The notes: a model not told the origin generated them from the letters alone. A DNA stretch of 31,173 nucleotides from an uncultured Oceanospirillaceae bacterium (GCA_937974825.1 CALJVD010000059.1:1-31173); one strand, 5' to 3'; positions 7,186-16,517 are shown, counted from the stretch's first letter. Program-made: numbers and translations.

Positions 7186-9078
7186 GTGGAATATCCTGTT
7201 CGCTATGATGTGATTGTTATCGGTGGTGGTCATGCCGGCACAGAGGCTGCTCTTGCTTCTGCGCGTACAGGCAGTAAGACACTGTTGTTGACGCACAATA
7301 CAGATACCGTTGGTGTGATGTCTTGTAACCCTGCCATTGGTGGCATAGGTAAAAGTCATCTTGTGAAAGAAATTGATGCCTTAGGCGGTGCCATGGCGCA
7401 TGCTACAGATCGCTCAGGCATTCAGTTTCGCGTGTTGAATAACCGTAAAGGGCCGGCTGTTCGTGCTACCCGCGCTCAGGCTGACCGACAGTTATATCGT
7501 GCCGCCATTCGTAATATTGTAGAAAACCAGCCTAACTTAGATATCTTTCAGGCAGCTTGTAATGACTTAATTATGCAAGGCGATGGCGTCGGCTCAACAG
7601 TATGTGGTGTTGTCACTAATACTAATATGAAAATTTACGGCACCTGTGTGGTACTAACAACTGGTACCTTCCTTGGTGGCGTTATTCATATTGGTCTTGA
7701 TAATCATAGCGGTGGCCGTGCCGGTGATCCGCCCTCTATCGCGCTAGCGCAACGTTTGCGTGAAATGCCGTTTAATGTCGGTCGTTTAAAAACGGGTACA
7801 CCAGCACGAATCGATGCTCGCAGCGTTGACTTTTCTGCCATGCAAGCACAGCCCGGTGATACACCTTTACCTGTTATGTCGTACATGGGGCATGTCAGTG
7901 AACACCCAGAACAAGTCAATTGTTATATCACTCATACAAACGAGCGTACGCATGAGATTATTCGAGCGAATTTAGATCGTTCGCCAATGTATGCCGGCGT
8001 TATTGAAGGGATAGGGCCACGTTATTGTCCGTCCATTGAAGACAAAATCATGCGCTTCGCGGATAAAACCAGCCATCAGATTTTTGTTGAGCCTGAAGGC
8101 TTAAATAGTAACGAGCTGTACCCTAATGGTATTTCAACGTCTCTACCGTTTGATGTGCAATTAGATTTAATTCATAGCATTAAAGGCTTTGAAAATGCGC
8201 ATATTACTCGACCAGGTTATGCCATTGAGTACGATTACTTCAATCCGCAAGATTTACGACACAGCTTAGAAACTAAGTTTGTAAACAACTTATATTTTGC
8301 CGGACAGATTAACGGCACCACTGGCTATGAAGAAGCCGGCGCACAAGGGCTACTCGCTGGCTTGAACGCAGCCTTACGAGTGCAAGAGAAAGATGCTTGG
8401 ACGCCAAGACGTGACCAATCTTACATTGGCGTGCTGGTAGACGATTTAATTACTATGGGCACCAAAGAACCGTACCGCATGTTTACGAGCCGTGCTGAAT
8501 ATCGCCTAGTGTTGCGTGAAGATAACGCAGATATGCGACTAACAGAAATAGGTCGTCAGTTAGGTGTGGTCGATGACAAGCGTTGGGCAGCATTCAGTGC
8601 CAAAAAAGAAGCCATTGAAAAAGAAACAGAACGCTTAAAAACCACATGGGTGCAAGCGGGCTCGCCAGAATCTAAAAAGCTTGTTGAGTTTGGTGCCACC
8701 GACATCGCTCGTGAATACAATTTATACGACTTATTGAAGCGTCCAGAATTGCATTACGAGCAAGTTGCATCATTGAAAGGTGAGCCAATCGATAATGAGC
8801 AGGCGGCAGAGCAGGTAGAGATTCAAGCGAAATACTATGGTTATATCAGTCGTCAACTAGACGAAATTGAGCAATCAAGACGCTATGAAAACACTAAATT
8901 ACCTGCCGATTTAGATTATGAATCGCTTGGTGGGTTATCGAACGAAGCGAAACAAAAGCTGCGTGAGATTCAGCCAGAAACTTTAGGCGTCGCATCACGT
9001 ATTTCTGGCGTGACGCCTGCGGCCATCAGTCAGATATTGATTCACTTGAAAAAGCGTCATCAAATCGACAAGTCGTAG
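7186..9078 (+). CDS. mnmG: tRNA uridine-5-carboxymethylaminomethyl modification enzyme MnmG (GidA)
   Basis: MnmG works with MnmE to install the (carboxymethyl)aminomethyl group at position 5 of wobble uridine in several tRNAs, using FAD, NADH and a folate one-carbon donor. The 630-residue length matches the family. The N-terminal dinucleotide-binding motif VIVIGGGHAGTEAA, the CNPAIGGIGKSHLVKEIDALGG block, TTGTFLGG, and the C-terminal GVTPAAISQILIHLKK are all present. The start is GTG at 7186, preceded by GAGGTG. Unusually, rsmG and parAB, which normally follow mnmG in Gammaproteobacteria, are absent and an LldD-like gene follows after 61 bases. The upstream region resembles an origin of replication. 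Confidence 0.97.
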   Translation: MEYPVRYDVIVIGGGHAGTEAALASARTGSKTLLLTHNTDTVGVMSCNPAIGGIGKSHLVKEIDALGGAMAHATDRSGIQFRVLNNRKGPAVRATRAQADRQLYRAAIRNIVENQPNLDIFQAACNDLIMQGDGVGSTVCGVVTNTNMKIYGTCVVLTTGTFLGGVIHIGLDNHSGGRAGDPPSIALAQRLREMPFNVGRLKTGTPARIDARSVDFSAMQAQPGDTPLPVMSYMGHVSEHPEQVNCYITHTNERTHEIIRANLDRSPMYAGVIEGIGPRYCPSIEDKIMRFADKTSHQIFVEPEGLNSNELYPNGISTSLPFDVQLDLIHSIKGFENAHITRPGYAIEYDYFNPQDLRHSLETKFVNNLYFAGQINGTTGYEEAGAQGLLAGLNAALRVQEKDAWTPRRDQSYIGVLVDDLITMGTKEPYRMFTSRAEYRLVLREDNADMRLTEIGRQLGVVDDKRWAAFSAKKEAIEKETERLKTTWVQAGSPESKKLVEFGATDIAREYNLYDLLKRPELHYEQVASLKGEPIDNEQAAEQVEIQAKYYGYISRQLDEIEQSRRYENTKLPADLDYESLGGLSNEAKQKLREIQPETLGVASRISGVTPAAISQILIHLKKRHQIDKS

Positions 9079-9139
9079 TTACAACGCTTAAAAACCTGCT
9101 AGGCTAAACCTATTCTTAACAATAATAATTAGGTGGGTT

Positions 9140-10300
9140 ATGTCTAGCAGGCTACAGTTTTTCCCTTCAGGCTATGAAGACTATCGTCGTTTAGCCAAAC
9201 AACGCTTACCGCAATTTTTATTTGATTACATTGACGGTGGCGCCAACACCGAACAAACCTTAGCTGACAACACATACGACTTTTCTAAGCTGCAACTTCG
9301 TCAACGTGTTTTGAAAGACGTTAGCCAGCTTAGTACCAAAACCCAACTATTTGGCCGAGAACTTAGTATGCCCGTGGCGTTAGCACCATTGGGAATGGCA
9401 GGTATGATGGCTCGGCGTGGAGAGGTTCAAGCCGCTAAAGCCGCAGCGACACTCGGTATACCATTTAGCTTATCAACGGTTGGCATATGCACCATTGAGG
9501 AAGTGAACGCTGCTGTTAATACGCCAAGCTGGTTTCAGCTGTATATGTTGAAAGACAGGGAGGTGGTAAGCAGTACGCTTGAGCGTGTGCATCAAGCCGG
9601 CACCGACACCTTGTTATTTACTGTGGATTTACCGCTAGCCGGAGTGCGCCAACGTGACACTCGTAACGGCATGCTGCACAGTACGAGTAAAGCAAAGTTG
9701 TCAAAAGCCTTACAGTTAATCAGTCGTCCACACTGGTTGTGGGATGTAGGCATTAATGGCAAGCCGCACCGCTTTGGTAATCTCAGCGACCAAATTAGTA
9801 ACCCAGACGATCTGCAAGCGTTTAAAGCTTGGGTTGATGCGCAATTCGATCCCAGTGTCACTTGGGAAGATATTCAATGGATACGCCAGCAATGGCCGGG
9901 CAAGCTCATACTTAAAGGAATATTAGATGCAGAAGATGCTATGTTGGCGCTAGACAGCGGAGCCGATAGCATTCTGGTATCCAACCACGGAGGTCGCCAG
10001 CTCGATAGCGCTCCTTCGACCATTCAACAGCTACCCAGTATTTCCAAAGCGGTTAATCAACAGGTTCCGGTACTGCTAGATGGCGGTATCCGTAATGGAG
10101 TTGATGTGCTGAAGGCGCTCGCACTTGGTGCACAAGGAGTGTTAATTGGTCGACCCTGGGCAATGGCGTTAGCGGGTGCCGGGCAGCTAGGCTTAGAAAA
10201 CTACTTAACTGAGCTTCAGCACGAGTTAGCCGTTGCTATGGCACTCTGTGGCGTTAATAACATCAGTGAGATAAATACAGAAATATTGCAGATGAGTTAA
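9140..10300 (+). CDS. lldD: FMN-dependent alpha-hydroxy-acid dehydrogenase, L-lactate dehydrogenase (LldD) type
   Basis: The 386-residue flavoprotein probably oxidises L-lactate to pyruvate and feeds electrons to the respiratory chain at the inner membrane. It opens with FDYIDGGANTEQTLADN, as FMN-dependent 2-hydroxy-acid oxidases do. It contains PVALAPLGMAGMMARRGEVQAAKAA, FSLSTVGICTIEEV and WFQLYMLKDR, all close to LldD. The active-site block SNHGGRQLDSAPS holds the catalytic histidine and substrate-binding arginine, and LLDGGIRNGVDVLKALALGAQGVLIGRPW is the FMN phosphate site. AGGTGG precedes the ATG. The usual lldP permease and lldR regulator are not adjacent. Other 2-hydroxy acids (mandelate, glycolate) are possible substrates, but LldD is the best fit. 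Confidence 0.85.
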   Translation: MSSRLQFFPSGYEDYRRLAKQRLPQFLFDYIDGGANTEQTLADNTYDFSKLQLRQRVLKDVSQLSTKTQLFGRELSMPVALAPLGMAGMMARRGEVQAAKAAATLGIPFSLSTVGICTIEEVNAAVNTPSWFQLYMLKDREVVSSTLERVHQAGTDTLLFTVDLPLAGVRQRDTRNGMLHSTSKAKLSKALQLISRPHWLWDVGINGKPHRFGNLSDQISNPDDLQAFKAWVDAQFDPSVTWEDIQWIRQQWPGKLILKGILDAEDAMLALDSGADSILVSNHGGRQLDSAPSTIQQLPSISKAVNQQVPVLLDGGIRNGVDVLKALALGAQGVLIGRPWAMALAGAGQLGLENYLTELQHELAVAMALCGVNNISEINTEILQMS

Positions 10301-10369
10301 GAAGCAGAGGTTCTGCACTGTGTACTTAGGATATTTAACTCTTTAAAGACAGGACTATTAGGAGAGCAT

Positions 10370-10762
10370 ATGTTTTTTACGTTATTGTTGGTGATGTTCG
10401 GTTTGGCGTTATCGGTTTCATTTATTGTTGCTCGGTTATTTAAGCGACCCATTGGTGAAATGCTGCATCGCATCATCAAAGACTCTATTAGCTCTGCTTG
10501 GCAGAAATACATTACCTTTGCCACCTATGTGGTTGGAATATCAGGTGGTGTGCGTATCTATCAACTAGAACGCTATCTTGAAATACCAACAGAGGGTGCT
10601 CTGACGCTTGAGTTAACGACTGAACGTTGGACGGTGGAAGTGTTCAGAACCATTATTGAAACGCTGCAAAGCATTGCTTGGATGTATCTTGTAATATTTA
10701 TCGTTGCACTTATCGCCTATGTCATAGTGCGTGGTTCAGAACTGAAAAACCCAGAGAAATAA
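10370..10762 (+). CDS. Small membrane protein of unknown function
   Basis: I do not recognise this 130-residue protein. It has an N-terminal hydrophobic helix (about residues 2-22), a possible second weaker one around 47-60 (ITFATYVVGISGGV), an amphipathic middle, and a strong C-terminal helix (about 103-121, WMYLVIFIVALIAYVIV). A basic end follows. The start is well supported by AGGAGAG at a proper distance before the ATG. Its stop is five bases before the ATG of a small lipoprotein gene, so the two are very likely co-transcribed and may act together at the envelope. There is a 69-base gap after lldD. Confidence 0.7.
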   Translation: MFFTLLLVMFGLALSVSFIVARLFKRPIGEMLHRIIKDSISSAWQKYITFATYVVGISGGVRIYQLERYLEIPTEGALTLELTTERWTVEVFRTIIETLQSIAWMYLVIFIVALIAYVIVRGSELKNPEK

Positions 10763-10767
10763 ATCAT

Positions 10768-11112
10768 ATGAAAAAGATAGTGCTGCTTTTAACTTCGGCA
10801 TTAATCGCTTCTTGCGGTGAACCGAATCTTGATCAGATTCACCAAGGTAAATATTACTGGGGACCAGAAGTAAACAGTTTTTCACCTTGTAATAGCGATA
10901 ACACTTATTGGGTGAGTTATAACTGGGCAGGAATGGAAATGAGCCAATACTACAAAGAGAATGCTAGTGCGCCTTATCAACCCATGTACCTTGAGTTTCG
11001 TGGGCACCTTCTTAATGAATCGCTTGAAGGGTTTGCAGAAGAGTACGATGGCTTAATACGTCTGAGTGAAGCAAAACAGTACAGCTTTGAGATACCAGTT
11101 GATTGTCAGTAA
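10768..11112 (+). CDS. Small lipoprotein of unknown function
   Basis: This 114-residue predicted lipoprotein starts MKKIVLLLTSALIASCGEP, with a lipobox ending in Cys16. The residue after the cysteine is Gly, not Asp, which would suit outer-membrane sorting. The mature part contains EVNSFSPCNSDNTYWVSY and a second cysteine near the C-terminus (PVDCQ), so a disulfide between the two mature cysteines is possible. The 'nsF.PC..d..YWv' motif resembles one I associate with other small gammaproteobacterial envelope lipoproteins, but I cannot name a function. I chose the ATG at 10768, not an in-frame ATG at 10678 inside the previous gene, because it gives a clean signal peptide. It follows the small membrane-protein gene by five bases. 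Confidence 0.75.
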   Translation: MKKIVLLLTSALIASCGEPNLDQIHQGKYYWGPEVNSFSPCNSDNTYWVSYNWAGMEMSQYYKENASAPYQPMYLEFRGHLLNESLEGFAEEYDGLIRLSEAKQYSFEIPVDCQ

Positions 11113-11134
11113 AAAACACAGAGTTTTAGAGCGT

Positions 11135-11686
11135 TTAGAAGCAGTCTGAATTAGTGGGCTTTAGATGTTTATCTTTTAAACGCACATAGTTAGCCGCACT
11201 GTAAGTAAAAAATGCTCGTTCTTTATCGGTGATAGGACGTGTCTTTTTTGCGGGGCTGCCCATGTAAACGTAGCCACTTTCTAGGCGTTTGCCCGGGGTA
11301 ACCATAGCGCCCGCACCAATAATCACTTCGTCTTCAACTACGGCACCATCCATAATCATGGCTTTCATGCCCACTAAAACACGGTTGCCAATGGTGCAAC
11401 CATGCAGCATCGCTTGATGGCCAATGGTAACGTCATCACCAATGGTTAGCGGAAAACCGCCAGGGTTGAAATCCGATGCGTGAGTGATGTGTAGAACAGA
11501 ACCGTCTTGTACACTGGTACGCTTGCCAATACGAATAGAGTGCATATCACCACGCACAACAGTGAGTGGCCAAATGGAGCTGTCATCGCCTAACACGACG
11601 TCGCCTATGACAACCGCGGTATGGTCGATAAACACTCGTTCACCCAGTTTTGGACTTAACCCTTGATAAGTGCGAATATCAGCCAT
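11135..11686 (-). CDS. Gamma-class carbonic anhydrase-like hexapeptide-repeat protein (YrdA/PaaY family)
   Basis: The 183-residue left-handed beta-helix protein should form a trimer with metal at the subunit interfaces. The opening HTAVVIGDVVLGDDSSIWPLTVVRGD is nearly diagnostic of the YrdA/PaaY group of gamma-carbonic anhydrases. Likely metal ligands are the histidine in LHITHAS and the pair in IGHQAMLHG, spaced five residues apart as in Cam-type enzymes. The C-terminal MGSPAKKTRPIT precedes the usual helix. Many members have weak or no carbonic anhydrase activity, so the reaction is uncertain. It converges on the small lipoprotein gene (22-base gap) and diverges from prlC. Confidence 0.88.
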   Translation of the reverse strand: MADIRTYQGLSPKLGERVFIDHTAVVIGDVVLGDDSSIWPLTVVRGDMHSIRIGKRTSVQDGSVLHITHASDFNPGGFPLTIGDDVTIGHQAMLHGCTIGNRVLVGMKAMIMDGAVVEDEVIIGAGAMVTPGKRLESGYVYMGSPAKKTRPITDKERAFFTYSAANYVRLKDKHLKPTNSDCF

Positions 11687-11810
11687 AAATATATATCTAC
11701 TTTTTGCTTAAAGTGTTCAGTATATACTAGCTGACAACAGCGAAGAAAAAGCATTTAAAACCCCTAGGTGCCGTCTTAAGCGTGCCGCAACAAGTGAATG
11801 ACCAAAGCTC

Positions 11811-13838
11811 ATGAATAATCCGTTATTAGAAACTTCTAAGTTACCACCATTTTCAGCCATTACAGCCGCTCATATTCAGCCTGCTATTGAAAAAATATTA
11901 CAGACTAATCGTGAACGTATAGAGCACTTACTGGCGACTGTTACTCAGCCCACGTGGGATAACTTTATGGCGCCCATGCAGGCGTGGGATGATGAGTTAG
12001 CACAGGCTTGGTCGCCCGTGGGTCACTTGAACGGAGTTTTAAACTCAGACGAGCTGCGAGAAGCCTACAACGCATGCTTACCATTATTAAGCCAATACAG
12101 CACCGAACTGGGCCAAAACCAAGCGTTATGTGAACTGTATAAAAAACTGGAAGCGTCTGAAGAATTTAATAGCTATAGCGTTGCCCAGAAAAAAGCTGTG
12201 ACCAATGCGTTGCGTGACTTTCACTTAGGCGGTGTCGATTTACCGGCCGAGAAGAAAAAACGCTATGGCGAAATTAAGCAGCGCTTATCGCAACTAACCA
12301 GTAAGTTTTCTGAAAACGTCTTAGACGCCACCAACAAATGGCATAAAGACATTGTTAACAAAGAAGAGCTAGCCGGTGTCCCCGATAGTGCTCTCGGTTT
12401 ATTCGCACAACAAGCGCAAGCCGCAGGCGTAGAAGGCTATCGCTTAACGTTGGATTTTCCCTGCTATTTACCCATTCTTACTTACTGTCATAACCGTGCC
12501 TTACGAGAAGAAATGTACACCGCATTTGTTACACGCGCATCCGAGCTCAGTGATGACGGGCAGTTTGATAACAGTGCAAATATCGATGAGATATTAGAAT
12601 TACGTTATGAGCTAGCGCAGTTATTAGGCTTTGACAGCTATGCCCATTACTCACTGGCTACAAAAATGGCAGATACGCCCGAAGAAGTACTGGCGTTCTT
12701 AAATGACTTAGCTGCTAAAGCTAAGCCTCAAGCAGAACGTGAGTTTGCTGAGCTTGCTGCCTTTGCAAAAGAGCAAGGTGCGGAAGCACTTCAACCTTGG
12801 GACGTCGGTTACTACAGCGAGAAATTAAAACTAGCGCGCTATGCTATTTCACAAGAAGATTTGCGCCCATACTTTCCGGTAGATAAAGCCATTAGCGGTA
12901 TGTTTGAAGTAGTTAGTCGCTTGTACGGCATAGAGTTTGAAGAACAAAAAGAGTTTGATACGTACCACAAAGATGCGCGATTCTTCCATGTAAATAAAGA
13001 CGGCAAGCAAATTGCAGCCTTTTATTTAGATCTATATGCACGTGCTAAAAAGCGTGGCGGTGCTTGGATGGATGACTGCCGCGTACGCCGTCAAACAGAG
13101 CAAGGTATCCAACTGCCAGTGGCGTACCTAGTCTGTAACTTCAGCCCAGCTGTTGGCGATACCCCTGCGTTATTAACGCATGATGAGCTCACTACCTTAT
13201 TCCACGAATTTGGCCATGGTTTGCATCATATGCTGACGCAAATTGATGTGCCTGAAGTGTCAGGTATTAACGGCGTTGCTTGGGATGCGGTTGAGCTACC
13301 AAGCCAATTTATGGAAAACTGGTGTTACGAGCCAGAAGCTTTAGCTTTTATATCTGGACACTATCAAACCGGAGAGCCCCTGCCACAAGAGTTACTCGAT
13401 AAACTATTGGCAGCTAAAAACTTCCAAAGCGCGATGCAAACCGTTCGTCAATTAGAGTTTGCTTTGTTTGATTTCCGGTTACACCATGAATATAGCAGCC
13501 AAAATCGAGTTAATGTGCAGCAGTTACTGGATAACGTTCGAGAGCAAGTTAGCGTTGTACCAGTGGTTGAGTTCAATCGTTTCCAACATGGGTTCGGTCA
13601 TATTTTTGCTGGCGGATACGCCGCGGGCTACTATTCTTATAAATGGGCCGAGGTATTAAGCGCCGATGCGTTTTCGCGCTTTGAAGAAGAGGGCATCTTT
13701 AATGCTGCTACCGGTGCTGATTTCTTAAATGAGATAATCAGTAGAGGCGGAAGTGAAGATGCGGGTGTATTATTTGAGCGATTCCGAGGCCGTAAGCCAT
13801 CGGTTGAGCCTTTACTACGCCATAGTGGCATTCAGTAA
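11811..13838 (+). CDS. prlC: Oligopeptidase A, M3 zinc metallopeptidase
   Basis: This 675-residue cytosolic endopeptidase degrades short peptides, including cleaved signal peptides. The zinc motif is LFHEFGHGLHHML (HExxH at about residues 465-469), with the third ligand in the following GVAWDAVELPSQFMENW region. The C-terminal FNRFQHGFGHIFAGGYAAGYYSYKWAEVLSADAF is characteristic of oligopeptidase A. The length matches E. coli PrlC (680 aa). The ATG at 11811 lacks a strong Shine-Dalgarno. The pairing with the DUF2387/YheV gene downstream (51-base gap) is also seen in pseudomonads. Confidence 0.96.
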   Translation: MNNPLLETSKLPPFSAITAAHIQPAIEKILQTNRERIEHLLATVTQPTWDNFMAPMQAWDDELAQAWSPVGHLNGVLNSDELREAYNACLPLLSQYSTELGQNQALCELYKKLEASEEFNSYSVAQKKAVTNALRDFHLGGVDLPAEKKKRYGEIKQRLSQLTSKFSENVLDATNKWHKDIVNKEELAGVPDSALGLFAQQAQAAGVEGYRLTLDFPCYLPILTYCHNRALREEMYTAFVTRASELSDDGQFDNSANIDEILELRYELAQLLGFDSYAHYSLATKMADTPEEVLAFLNDLAAKAKPQAEREFAELAAFAKEQGAEALQPWDVGYYSEKLKLARYAISQEDLRPYFPVDKAISGMFEVVSRLYGIEFEEQKEFDTYHKDARFFHVNKDGKQIAAFYLDLYARAKKRGGAWMDDCRVRRQTEQGIQLPVAYLVCNFSPAVGDTPALLTHDELTTLFHEFGHGLHHMLTQIDVPEVSGINGVAWDAVELPSQFMENWCYEPEALAFISGHYQTGEPLPQELLDKLLAAKNFQSAMQTVRQLEFALFDFRLHHEYSSQNRVNVQQLLDNVREQVSVVPVVEFNRFQHGFGHIFAGGYAAGYYSYKWAEVLSADAFSRFEEEGIFNAATGADFLNEIISRGGSEDAGVLFERFRGRKPSVEPLLRHSGIQ

Positions 13839-13889
13839 GCTATTAAATATCGAACGTTGTATTAGACCATTGACATATTGGAGACCAAA

Positions 13890-14174
13890 ATGACCGAGTA
13901 CCAAGCCCCTAAACCCCCTAAACGCTTTATTGCCGGTACGGTATGTCCTAAGTGCTCTAAAATGGATACGACTAAAATGTATCAAGATGACAGTGGTCAA
14001 GACGTTCGAGAATGTATAGCCTGTGGTTTTACACAAACCTTTGCTCAGCAAGAACTAGAAGATGCGGCAAAAGCAGCAGAGTTAGAAACCAGGGTCAGTG
14101 AACTAGGTGTTAAAGCTGTGCTAGACGAAGGCGAAAAGCCTATACGGATAATTGGCTTTGGTGATAACGACTAA
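13890..14174 (+). CDS. yheV: YheV-family putative zinc-ribbon protein (DUF2387)
   Basis: The 94-residue protein opens with KPPKRFIAGTVCPKC and has two CxxC pairs, CPKC and CIAC, about 26 residues apart: a zinc ribbon of the YheV/DUF2387 type. Between them lies the MYQDDSGQDVREC strand-turn. The C-terminal half is acidic and ends KPIRIIGFGDND. I chose the ATG at 13890, with GGAG at a good distance; a TTG four codons earlier lies inside that ribosome-binding region. The function is not established. It probably shares a transcript with prlC. Confidence 0.85.
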   Translation: MTEYQAPKPPKRFIAGTVCPKCSKMDTTKMYQDDSGQDVRECIACGFTQTFAQQELEDAAKAAELETRVSELGVKAVLDEGEKPIRIIGFGDND

Positions 14175-14202
14175 CAACCCGTGTCACTAGGGATGCACGA
14201 CA

Positions 14203-14213
14203 TAAGGAGGTGA
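14203..14213 (+). promoter_or_regulatory. Perfect 11-nt Shine-Dalgarno of the lipoprotein operon
   Basis: TAAGGAGGTGA is complementary to 11 consecutive bases of the usual gammaproteobacterial 16S rRNA 3' end. GGAGG ends nine bases before the ATG at 14220. Most genes in this window have only 3-5 matching bases, so strong translation initiation of the first lipoprotein is likely. Confidence 0.8.
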
Positions 14214-14219
14214 GCACCA

Positions 14220-15869
14220 ATGAAAGCACTAACCAAGATAGCGATACTGGTTTTTAGTATCGCTCTGACCGGCTGTGCAACTTATGGAGCAGGATTAGAT
14301 CGTGCCATCAACCAAATTAAAATGGGCGATTACGCCGCCGGTGAAAAAAGCATTCAAGCAGCGTTAAAACCAACCGGAAATGACCGCCTTCTTTATCATT
14401 TAGAACTGGCCATCGTTAAGCATTTAGAAGGCGACTTTACGCGCAGTAATCAACTGTTAGAGCAGGCCGAGCGAATAGCAGAAGACTTAGAAACCAAGCA
14501 GGTTACCGATACGCTCGTTGTGATGATGAGCAACCCTCGCAAAGGCCCATACGCTGGCGCCGATTTCGAACATATTTATATTAACTATTTTAAAGCCATG
14601 AACTACTTCGCTTTGGCCGAACAAGCGAAGAGTACCAGCCAATATTTAACGGCATTAGACGGTGCTCGTGTTGAATCTCGACGTTTAATTATGCGCCTTA
14701 ATGAAATTAACGACCGCCAGGGCAATTACTCTGCCAGCGATAACGAGTCAAAAACCTTCCGCAGCTTGTTAAAAATCTTCGATACATTATTGCGTGGCAA
14801 TCTGATTGATTTAGAAAGCCTTAAATATCGTGATGATGCGATGGCGCATTACCTTACCGGTTTAAGCTTTGAGATGAACCGTGAATACGACAACGCCCGC
14901 ATCAGTTATCAAAAAGCTGCTACTTCTTACGAGCTTGGTTACGCAGAACAGTACTTGCTAGGCAAAGAGATTATCGAGCAAGCTTGGTTCGATACCATTC
15001 GTATGATGCGTAATGCCGGTAATTATCGGCGTGAGTCAGGTCGACTCGCGAATCAAAAACTAAGCAGCAGCAAGCGAGCCGAATTAGAGGAGTGGACAAA
15101 AGACAGTGCCCAATTAGTTGTTATTGAGCACAAAGGCTTAATGCCTCAGCGTAAAGAAATGAACCTAGTGTTAAGTCTTAATCAAGACTTACACGCCATC
15201 CAATTACGTCCGTTGTTTAACTTAGATGATGACCCAGCATTAGCATGGTTTTACCTCCTATACGCCGATAAAGGCATTGCCGGCGCATTAACCGCTTTTA
15301 TGGATGCTAAGAATTACGGAGTGTTCTCTTACGGGTTTACTAAAACGGTTCCTCTAGGTCCTCTTTGGCACAATGCCGAAAGCCTGGGCTTAATTGATGC
15401 AATGAGTCCGGCGTTACGTGTAGCAGTACCTTATTATGAGCCCATGAAAGCACTGCCTGATTCCTATTTAAAAGCAGGGAATAAGACGTTGCCCTTAATT
15501 AAATCTTCTAATCCTGGGTTGGTGGCAATACAAGAACAAATGGTGAGTGCGAGTGTGCATATTAACCAAGCGTTATCGCGATCCGCACTTAAAGCGATTA
15601 CCGCTCAGCAACTTGAGAATGTCGACGAAAACTACGGTGCTTTATTTGCATTGGCCGGTAAAATTGCCATGCAATTCACCGATGCAGCAGAAACACGAAA
15701 TTGGCTGTTATTGCCACAAGACATTCGCTTACAACGAGTCATCCTAGAACCAGGGACGCATGACGTTAAATTAAGCTCAGATTTTGCAGGTAATAAAAAA
15801 CATCAGCATAAAAGCATAGAGCTGGCCGCTGGTGACATTCATTTATGGCAAGTGCGAACGCTGCCTTAA
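14220..15869 (+). CDS. COG3014-type lipoprotein with helical repeats
   Basis: This 549-residue lipoprotein has a signal peptide ending in LTGC (Cys19). The first part after the lipobox (residues about 25-100) reads as short helical repeats of the TPR kind: AINQIKMGDYAAGEKSIQAAL, then LYHLELAIVKHLEGDFTRSNQLLEQAERIAE. The block HIYINYFKAMNYFALAE, followed by an arginine-rich helix and YLTGLSFEMNREYDNARISYQKA, is what I associate with COG3014, an uncharacterised family. A beta-rich C-terminal domain (about residues 385-549) follows. It is the first gene of an operon with an LpoB-like and an LPP20-type lipoprotein. Its role is unknown; context suggests envelope or peptidoglycan assembly. Confidence 0.8.
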   Translation: MKALTKIAILVFSIALTGCATYGAGLDRAINQIKMGDYAAGEKSIQAALKPTGNDRLLYHLELAIVKHLEGDFTRSNQLLEQAERIAEDLETKQVTDTLVVMMSNPRKGPYAGADFEHIYINYFKAMNYFALAEQAKSTSQYLTALDGARVESRRLIMRLNEINDRQGNYSASDNESKTFRSLLKIFDTLLRGNLIDLESLKYRDDAMAHYLTGLSFEMNREYDNARISYQKAATSYELGYAEQYLLGKEIIEQAWFDTIRMMRNAGNYRRESGRLANQKLSSSKRAELEEWTKDSAQLVVIEHKGLMPQRKEMNLVLSLNQDLHAIQLRPLFNLDDDPALAWFYLLYADKGIAGALTAFMDAKNYGVFSYGFTKTVPLGPLWHNAESLGLIDAMSPALRVAVPYYEPMKALPDSYLKAGNKTLPLIKSSNPGLVAIQEQMVSASVHINQALSRSALKAITAQQLENVDENYGALFALAGKIAMQFTDAAETRNWLLLPQDIRLQRVILEPGTHDVKLSSDFAGNKKHQHKSIELAAGDIHLWQVRTLP

Positions 15870-15910
15870 TCAAAAGAAATAACTAAAACTCATATAAAGG
15901 AAGAGTCATT

Positions 15911-16516
15911 ATGAAATCACAATTATCTAAAATGGTCGCAATTGCATTAGTGGGTAGTAGCGTATTGATGACGACCGCTTGTTCAACCAAGGTCACTCGC
16001 TTAGATGAAGGTGTTGAAGTAGCACTATCGGATCGATGGAACGCTAAAGACTCGGAGCTTGTCGCTAACGAAATGATTGGTGATATGTTGTCCTTCCCAT
16101 GGGCGCGTGACTTCGAAATGGAACATAACCAACGTCCTGCGGTTATCGTTCAGCATATTAGCAATAAGTCACACGAACATATTGCCATTGATACGTTCAT
16201 TAATGATATTAAGCGTGCTGTTATTCGTTCAGGACGTGCTGACTTCGTAAGTGGTGGTGATGAGCGTGAAGCATTACGTGCAGAACGTCGTGAACAAGAG
16301 CTAAACGCTAAAAATGCCAAGGCTCAAGGCCAAGAATTAGCGGCAGACTTTGCACTATCGGGCTCTATTAACTCGATTGTCGACCAAGTGGGTAAAAAGC
16401 GCGTTACTTTCTATCAGGTTGACTTAAAACTGATCGATATGGAATCTAACCGTGAAGTTTGGAACGGTCAGAAGAAACTACAAAAACTTCAGAATAAATC
16501 ATCATTTGGATTCTAA
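15911..16516 (+). CDS. LpoB-like lipoprotein, putative penicillin-binding protein activator (COG3417)
   Basis: The 201-residue lipoprotein has a lipobox TTAC (Cys24). The mature part reads RPAVIVQHISNKSHEHIAIDTFINDIKRAVIRSGRADFV, then a basic/acidic helix, then ELAADFALSGSINSIVDQVGKKRVTFYQVDLKLIDMESNREVWNGQKKLQK. This arrangement of a conserved domain with 'alsGsi' and 'Y.vdl.l.d..s..evW' is that of LpoB/COG3417, outer-membrane lipoproteins that activate the peptidoglycan synthase PBP1b in E. coli. The long proline-rich linker of E. coli LpoB is absent. An AAGGAAGAG Shine-Dalgarno precedes the ATG. Whether it activates a PBP here is inference. Confidence 0.82.
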   Translation: MKSQLSKMVAIALVGSSVLMTTACSTKVTRLDEGVEVALSDRWNAKDSELVANEMIGDMLSFPWARDFEMEHNQRPAVIVQHISNKSHEHIAIDTFINDIKRAVIRSGRADFVSGGDEREALRAERREQELNAKNAKAQGQELAADFALSGSINSIVDQVGKKRVTFYQVDLKLIDMESNREVWNGQKKLQKLQNKSSFGF

Positions 16517-16517
16517 T

